Program-made: the position numbers and the translations under genes
Shown here: positions 58,572 to 64,000 of the stretch, piece by piece
Numbering within the stretch: position 1 is the first letter of the stretch
Layout of the letters: every line of letters begins with the position of its first letter
Source of the DNA: an uncultured Paracoccaceae bacterium
Lineage (GTDB): Bacteria; Pseudomonadota; Alphaproteobacteria; Rhodobacterales; Rhodobacteraceae
Direction of reading: 5' to 3'
Length of the DNA: 64,000 nt
Assembly: GCA_947493335.1 (NCBI GenBank)
Contig: CANLQO010000001.1
Location: forward strand, 806,001 to 870,000
Notes under the pieces: generated by a model
What the model saw: the letters and a program-made list of their open reading frames with translations, nothing else
What the model was told of the DNA's origin: nothing
Databases searched by the model: none

Positions 58572-58745
58572 TTAGCCTGTGACAAGCGGCACGCATGTGC
58601 CGGTTTCATGGTCCATCATGGACCCTTCGGCGCAGGACATCGCTGTGGTGTCTTCATGCATTGCACCGCCCCGACAATCCTGCGCAAACGCAAGCCCGGG
58701 CAGGACAGTCAGCAACACTGCTGCAAACGTGGTCTTGATCGTCAT
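58572..58745 (-). CDS. small secreted Cys/Met-rich protein
   Basis: signal peptide MTIKTTFAAVLLTVLPGLAFAQ then DCRGGAMHEDTTAMSCAEGSMMDHETGTCVPLVTG. Confidence 0.6.
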   Translation of the reverse strand: MTIKTTFAAVLLTVLPGLAFAQDCRGGAMHEDTTAMSCAEGSMMDHETGTCVPLVTG

Positions 58746-58831
58746 CTTCGCCTCCGTTTGATTGGTAGGCAAAACCTAACACGACAGGGTCAAAAGTCAC
58801 GCGTCACGATTGTGTCATGACCTATCCAGCG

Positions 58832-60133
58832 TCAGCCAAAGACACGTTTGAAAATCGTGTCGACGTGTTTGGTGTGATAATCAAGATTGAATTTCTCGTT
58901 GATCGCGTCTTCACCCAAAGCGGCAACGACATCGCTATCAGCCAGAAGTTCCTCGCGAAAATCGGTTCTGTGTTCCCAGACCTTCAGCGCGTTGCGCTGC
59001 ACCATGGAATAGGCGTCCTCTCGGCTCACGCCTGCCTGTGTGAGCGCCAGAAGCACCCGCTGCGACATGACCAGCCCCGGGAATTTGTTCATGTTGTCGA
59101 GCATGTTGTCTGGGAAGATCAGCATCTTCTCGATCACACCCGTCAGCCGGTTCAGCGCAAAATCGAGGGTGACGGTTGCATCCGGGCCAATGCCGCGCTC
59201 GACCGACGAATGCGAGATATCACGCTCGTGCCAAAGTGTGACATTCTCCATCGCGGGGATCACCGTCATGCGGACCAGACGGGCAAGGCCGGTCAGGTTT
59301 TCGGTCAGAACCGGGTTTTTCTTGTGCGGCATGGCCGAGGAACCCTTTTGTCCCATGGAAAAGAACTCAGCACCTTCAAGCACTTCGGTCCGCTGCATGT
59401 GCCGGATTTCGGTGGCGACGTTTTCAATGGAAGACGCAATGACGCCCAATACCGCAAAGAACATCGCGTGGCGGTCGCGGGGGATCACCTGGGTGCTGAT
59501 TGGCTCGGGGTTAAGGCCCAATTTGGCACAGACATGTTCTTCCACCGCAGGATCAATGTTTGCGAATGTTCCAACGGCACCCGAGATCGCACCGGTTGCG
59601 ATTTCTTCGCGGGCGGCGACCATCCGGGCGCGGTTGCGATCCATTTCGGCATAGAACCGTGCAAAGGTCAGCCCCATTGTCGTGGGTTCGGCATGTATCC
59701 CGTGGCTCCGGCCGACGCGCACGGTCATCTTGTGTTCCATCGCGCGTTTTTTCAGTGCTGCAAGCAGCGCATCGAGATCGGCGATCAGGATATCGGCGGC
59801 GCGCACCAATTGCACGTTGAGGCAGGTATCTAGCACGTCAGAGCTTGTCATGCCCTGATGCACAAAGCGTGCCTCTTCACTGCCAACGTGCTCGGCCAGA
59901 TGAGTTAGAAATGCGATGACATCGTGCTTGGTGACGGCCTCAATCTCATCAATCCGCGCGACGTCAAATTCCACGTCCTTGGCTTTCCAGACAGCTTCGG
60001 CATTCTCCCTCGGGATAACGCCCAGATCGGCCATTGCGTCGCAGGCATGGGCCTCGATCTCGTACCAGATGCGGAACTTTGTAGCAGGGTCCCAAATGGC
60101 GGTCATCTCGGGGCGGGCATAGCGTGGGATCAT
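58832..60133 (-). CDS. purB: adenylosuccinate lyase
   Basis: MIPRYARPEMTAIWDPATKFRIWYEIE; GQKGSSAMPHKKNPVLTENLTGLARLVR. Confidence 0.97.
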   Translation of the reverse strand: MIPRYARPEMTAIWDPATKFRIWYEIEAHACDAMADLGVIPRENAEAVWKAKDVEFDVARIDEIEAVTKHDVIAFLTHLAEHVGSEEARFVHQGMTSSDVLDTCLNVQLVRAADILIADLDALLAALKKRAMEHKMTVRVGRSHGIHAEPTTMGLTFARFYAEMDRNRARMVAAREEIATGAISGAVGTFANIDPAVEEHVCAKLGLNPEPISTQVIPRDRHAMFFAVLGVIASSIENVATEIRHMQRTEVLEGAEFFSMGQKGSSAMPHKKNPVLTENLTGLARLVRMTVIPAMENVTLWHERDISHSSVERGIGPDATVTLDFALNRLTGVIEKMLIFPDNMLDNMNKFPGLVMSQRVLLALTQAGVSREDAYSMVQRNALKVWEHRTDFREELLADSDVVAALGEDAINEKFNLDYHTKHVDTIFKRVFG

Positions 60134-60217
60134 GTCGTTGGCCTTTTTGTGAATGGCAGAGCCGTCGCGGGCGTCATAAGGTGAAGGGCGAAAGGTCACA
60201 AGACAGGAGGCGGCCAG

Positions 60218-60550
60218 ATGCGGATGATTGCGCTGGTTTTGATGTGTTTGCCGGGGGTGGCTGCCGCGCAGGAGTGGGTTCGGCAGGACGATGCCGGGAT
60301 CATGGACGCCCTTGGCGGCAAGACGCTGCGCTATGATGCCTACACGATCCAGCACTTCGGCAAGGCGGGTGATACGCAATATATCACCGAACGTGCCGCC
60401 GATGGCCGGTGGGCAGCACGCGGCGGGCAATATTGTTCGGTTTGGCCACCCTCTGATACCTGGGCCTGTTACGACGTTTATCTGTCAGGTCAACAGGTGC
60501 GCTTTGTCGGATCAGACCGCTCTGAAAGTACTGGGACATATCAGGAATGA
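60218..60550 (+). CDS. hypothetical secreted protein
   Basis: MRMIALVLMCLPGVAAAQEW signal peptide; 4-nt overlap with next gene. Confidence 0.65.
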   Translation: MRMIALVLMCLPGVAAAQEWVRQDDAGIMDALGGKTLRYDAYTIQHFGKAGDTQYITERAADGRWAARGGQYCSVWPPSDTWACYDVYLSGQQVRFVGSDRSESTGTYQE

Positions 60551-60963
60551 TGATCGGTCCTGCCGATTTCGTAGGCCAGTGGCGATTGACCCGTCAAATC
60601 GATGACCGGCGCGCAGGCGCAACAGGGCATATGGAAGGGCAGGCGACGTTTACGCCAATCGGCCATGCTTTGCGATATTTTGAAGAGGGCCAGTTACGGC
60701 TTGGTGATGGCCCGATGCTGGAGGCGCAAAGAATATATCTGTGGGACTTCGATGGTGAGGAGGTCGCCATGCGGTTTGAGGACGGCCGTGCCTTTCACCG
60801 GTTTCGCCCGGCTGGGCTGTCGCCGGGAACGGAACACCCCTGCGGAGATGACCTTTATCGGGTGGAATACGATTTCACCGCATGGCCGATCTGGTCCGCG
60901 ACATGGGAGGTGTCGGGTCCGCGCAAGGACTACACCTTTGTCAGCCGCTATTCCCGCGACTGA
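60547..60963 (+). CDS. DUF6314-type protein
   Basis: DFVGQWRLTRQIDDRRAGATGHMEGQATFTPIGHALRYFEEGQLRLGDGPMLEAQRIYLW. Confidence 0.78.
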   Translation: MMIGPADFVGQWRLTRQIDDRRAGATGHMEGQATFTPIGHALRYFEEGQLRLGDGPMLEAQRIYLWDFDGEEVAMRFEDGRAFHRFRPAGLSPGTEHPCGDDLYRVEYDFTAWPIWSATWEVSGPRKDYTFVSRYSRD

Positions 60964-61037
60964 TTGCGCAACCGGTCTTGCGGTTATGCCGCAGGTGCGT
61001 AATGAAGGGGAAAGCAATGGAAATAGGGGGAGCGCTC

Positions 61038-61637
61038 ATGGCACTCGCACTGAATGACAAAGTCCTGACCGAGGCGATTGGCCCGACCGAAGGCACCGCG
61101 CTGCGGATCAAACAAGCCGCAATGGTCGTGCTGGGGATTGTGGCGCTCGCGGTATTTGCCAAGATTAAAGTGCCAATGTGGCCGGTGCCGGTGACGATGG
61201 GCACCTTCGCCGTTTTGACCATCGGGGCTGCCTATGGCCCACGTCTGGGTTTGGCAACGATCCTTGGTTACATGATCGTTGGCGCGCTGGGCTTTGATGT
61301 CTTTGCCGGGTCATCGGCCGAGAAGTTCGGCCTGGAATACATGATGGGCGGCACAGGCGGTTATCTGATGGGCTATGTGCTGGCGACGCTGGCGCTGGGC
61401 TTTGCTGCACGCGCAGGCTGGGACCGTTCGATCCTGATGATGGGCGCTGCCATGCTGATCGGCAACGCGCTGATCTACGTTCCCGGTGTGGCGTGGCTTG
61501 GCGTGCTCTATGGCTGGGACCAGCCAATCCTGCAGTGGGGTCTGTGGCCTTTCCTGATCGGTGATGGGCTGAAATTGGTTCTGGCAGCCCTGCTGGTGCC
61601 GGGGCTTTGGAAGCTGATCGGCAACGCCCGCACCTAA
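61038..61637 (+). CDS. bioY: biotin transporter BioY
   Basis: KIKVPMWPVPVTMGTFAVLTIGAAYGPRLGLATILGYMIVGALG; GGTGGYLMGYVLA. Confidence 0.94.
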   Translation: MALALNDKVLTEAIGPTEGTALRIKQAAMVVLGIVALAVFAKIKVPMWPVPVTMGTFAVLTIGAAYGPRLGLATILGYMIVGALGFDVFAGSSAEKFGLEYMMGGTGGYLMGYVLATLALGFAARAGWDRSILMMGAAMLIGNALIYVPGVAWLGVLYGWDQPILQWGLWPFLIGDGLKLVLAALLVPGLWKLIGNART

Positions 61638-61661
61638 GCGGTTGAACACCTGTAAAATTGA

Positions 61662-61686
61662 AAGGCGCAGCCAATGGCTGCGCCTT
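61662..61686 (+). terminator. terminator-like hairpin after bioY
   Basis: AAGGCGCAGCC-AAT-GGCTGCGCCTT, 11-bp perfect arms. Confidence 0.65.
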
Positions 61687-61784
61687 ACTTCATTCTGATG
61701 TCATGTGGCGCTGACCCGCCAGATCATCCAATGCTGTGCGGAAGCACGCGCCTCCGGCGGGCATATTTTTACTCAAAAGAAAGA

Positions 61785-62993
61785 TCAGGCGAGTGCTGTC
61801 TCGATGTGGCTCGATTGTTCCAACGTGCGATGCACCGGGCATTTGTCCGCAATCTCCAGCAGGCGTTGGCGTTGATCATCGTCGAGATCACCCTGCAACG
61901 TGATTGTCCGGGTGAAGGTGTCAATTTTTGTGGGCGCATCGCTGCCAGCATCGGTTGCATGGGATTTGTTGTGACTGATGTCGACATTCACCCCTGTCAG
62001 CGGCCATTTCTTACGCCTTGCATACATGCGGATTGTCATGCTGGTACACGCGCCCAGCCCGGCAGAGACAAGACCGTAAGGTGTCAGACCCTTGTTGGTG
62101 CCGCCAAAGCTTGCCGGTTCATCTGCGGCGATATGGTGCGGCCCTGACTGGATATCTTGCAGAAAGCCCGACGCATCGGCCTCTGACACGCGCAAGATGC
62201 CTTCGGGCAAGTCGTCCGGGCCCGGGGGCGGCGAGAGGTCAACGTAACGCCCGGCCCAGGTCGCGATTGTGTCTGCGGCATAGTCAACATCTGCGGCCTG
62301 GCTCATCAGGTGATCGGCATTGTCGAGGGTGACAAAGCTTTTGGGGTGGCGCGCGGCGGTGAAGATTTCGGCGGCGTTTTCGATGCCGACGGTCGCATCA
62401 CGCGGTGCATGCATGACCAGCAGGGCGGCGTTCAATTTTCCCAACGATTGGGTCAGGTTGGCCATGGCCACATCTTCGACGAAGTCCTTGCCGATCACAA
62501 AGGGGCGCCCACCCAAGCTCACCTCTGCCTTGCCATCTGCCATGATCGTTGGCAAAGCATCGGCAAAATTGTGGGTGACATGGCCGGGGTCGGCGGGGGC
62601 GCCAATGGTGACCACGGCCTTGACCCCAGCGATGTCCGAGGCGGCTTTGAGTACGGCTGCCCCACCCAGTGAATGCCCGATCAAAATTGACGGGGGAAGC
62701 CCGCGTTCTGTCAGCGCAGCGCAGGCGGCGTGCAGGTCCTGAACGTTCGACGTGAAGGAGGTATTGGCGAATTCTCCTTCGGAATGGCCCAACCCGGTGA
62801 AATCAAAGCGCAGCACCGCGATCCCCATGGTTGAGAGGCGCGTCGCAATCCGTCGCGCAGCGGTGATGTCTTTTGAGCAGGTAAAGCAATGCGCAAAAAG
62901 CGCGGTCGCAAGATGTGGCCCGTCCGGCATGTCCAGCCGTGCGGCCAGTTGGTCTCCGGCGTGTCCGGGAAAAGTGAAGCGGGTCGTCGGCAT
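61785..62993 (-). CDS. bifunctional alpha/beta hydrolase-OsmC family protein
   Basis: N-terminal hydrolase with LIGHSLGGAAVLKA; C-terminal OsmC GLTPYGLVSAGLGACTSMTIRMYARRKKWPLTGVNVDISH. Confidence 0.93.
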   Translation of the reverse strand: MPTTRFTFPGHAGDQLAARLDMPDGPHLATALFAHCFTCSKDITAARRIATRLSTMGIAVLRFDFTGLGHSEGEFANTSFTSNVQDLHAACAALTERGLPPSILIGHSLGGAAVLKAASDIAGVKAVVTIGAPADPGHVTHNFADALPTIMADGKAEVSLGGRPFVIGKDFVEDVAMANLTQSLGKLNAALLVMHAPRDATVGIENAAEIFTAARHPKSFVTLDNADHLMSQAADVDYAADTIATWAGRYVDLSPPPGPDDLPEGILRVSEADASGFLQDIQSGPHHIAADEPASFGGTNKGLTPYGLVSAGLGACTSMTIRMYARRKKWPLTGVNVDISHNKSHATDAGSDAPTKIDTFTRTITLQGDLDDDQRQRLLEIADKCPVHRTLEQSSHIETALA

Positions 62994-63079
62994 GGCATCC
63001 TCCTTGATGGTCAGCCCAAGGTGGTTGGCCTTGCAGCGCTGCACAAGGTTTCTGTCAGTGCCTCACGGGCAGGTGACGA

Positions 63080-64000
63080 TCAGTAACCTGCCAACACCGG
63101 ATCAAAGGGATATTTTGTCAGGTTCTCGTAGCCGTCTTCCGTAATCACGACCTGATCTTCGAGCTTGATCGAGAAATCACCACCTTCGGGCGAAATCAAC
63201 GCTTCGACACAAAGCGTCATGCCCGGCTGCAATGCGTAATCGAATGCACCGTCAACCGCCTTGTCGTGATAGGCGACAAGCGGCCACTCATCGCAAAGCC
63301 CGACACCGTGCATCAGACAGCCATATTTCTGTTTCCAATACTTGTCAGGCAGGGGGTGGCAGTTCGCAGTCAGCTCCGGGATGGTCACGCCGGGGCGCAG
63401 CATCTCCATATTGGTCTGAATGTGCTCGATCCCCACCTGCATCGCCTCAATCATGTCGGGGCGCGGCTTTTCATCGCCAATCCACCAGGTGCGGCTGATA
63501 TCGACACAGATGCCATAAGCGCCGACAAGGTCGGTATCAAAGGCCACAATTTCATTGTTCTGCACGATCCGTCCGCCGCATTCCTGAAACCAGGGGTTGG
63601 TGCGCGGGCCAGAGGACAAAAGCCGCGTTTCGATCCATTCGCCACCACGGCGGATGTTTTCGGCATGCAGCACGGCCCAGATGTCATCCTCTGACATATT
63701 GCCCTGTGGCACCCCTGCGCGCGCAGCTTCTTCCATCGCGTAGCAGGCTGTCTCACAGGCATGGCTGGCGCAGCGCATGGCGAGGATTTCGTCCGGACCC
63801 TTGATTGAACGTGCGTGTTCGGTCAGTTCCTCGCCCGGCATCACGGTGATCCCGCGTGCTTCTAGGCTGCGCAATCCGTGTATCATGATCTTGTCGACAC
63901 CAAGCGTCATGTTGCCACCGGAATGCTCATTCAGCAGATCCCGGATTTGTGCAGTCAGATCATCTGCGGCAGGTTTGATCTGATCGCCGCGGTCAAAATA
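63080..64000 (-). CDS. dddP: M24-family metal-dependent protein, probable DMSP lyase DddP (5' end beyond window)
   Basis: YFDRGDQ...VDKIMIHGLRSL...RSIKGPDEILAMRCASHACE...RRGGEWIETRLLSSGPRTNPWFQECGGRI...FDTDLVGAYGICVDISRTWWIGDEKPRPDM...KQKYGCLMHGVGLCDEWPLVAYHDKAVDGAFDY...MTLCVEALISPEGGDFSIKLEDQVVITEDGYENLTKYPFDP; frame remains open to base 64000. Confidence 0.85.
   Translation of the reverse strand, partial: YFDRGDQIKPAADDLTAQIRDLLNEHSGGNMTLGVDKIMIHGLRSLEARGITVMPGEELTEHARSIKGPDEILAMRCASHACETACYAMEEAARAGVPQGNMSEDDIWAVLHAENIRRGGEWIETRLLSSGPRTNPWFQECGGRIVQNNEIVAFDTDLVGAYGICVDISRTWWIGDEKPRPDMIEAMQVGIEHIQTNMEMLRPGVTIPELTANCHPLPDKYWKQKYGCLMHGVGLCDEWPLVAYHDKAVDGAFDYALQPGMTLCVEALISPEGGDFSIKLEDQVVITEDGYENLTKYPFDPVLAGY

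Noticed and set aside
58817-59833. 338-aa plus-strand ORF
   Set aside because: Lies antisense to well-supported purB; composition is the reverse-frame shadow of a high-GC gene
1-64000. CRISPR arrays, prophage, transposons, toxin-antitoxin or defence islands
   Set aside because: No regularly spaced repeats, integrases, transposases, phage structural or recognisable defence genes were seen

Overview
This 64 kb window is a gene-dense, mostly housekeeping chromosomal segment. Its codon usage, gene order and protein families point to an alphaproteobacterium, probably Rhodobacteraceae (Roseobacter group). That assignment is inference from recognised families, not a database search. Recognisable blocks in order: nuoN (partial)-birA-coaX-rnj; rhlE; two tandem VPLPA-CTERM-type proteins; prfC; a TbpB-like lipoprotein; a Hint-domain protein; SDR, DNA alkylation repair and Fe-ABC ATPase genes; ruvX-ccmI; soxBDAG sarcosine oxidase; sodB; an Atm1-type ABC exporter; DUF1328/DUF883 envelope proteins; an RND efflux pair; yfgM-like-bamB-der; DUF2235; serS; yajC-secDF-ccmABCDG; acnA; DUF1223; a three-ORF nitrile hydratase; an orphan FliG-like protein beside a quorum-sensing locus (HTH-less LuxR, LuxR, LuxI); purB; bioY; a hydrolase-OsmC fusion; and a partial M24 protein closely matching DMSP lyase DddP. 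I found no tRNA, rRNA, CRISPR array or mobile element. The observations most worth following up are: (i) the HTH-less LuxR-type AHL-binding protein divergent from a complete luxR-luxI pair and apparently co-directional with an orphan FliG homologue; (ii) two genes (DUF2235 and the TbpB-like lipoprotein) whose Shine-Dalgarno sequences lie in the 3' arm of strong hairpins, the DUF2235 one preceded by a perfect 20-bp palindrome; (iii) a split beta-subunit nitrile hydratase; (iv) a palindromic operator candidate upstream of the RND pump; and (v) tandem VPLPA-CTERM paralogues. I did not find anything I can firmly call a wholly new system.
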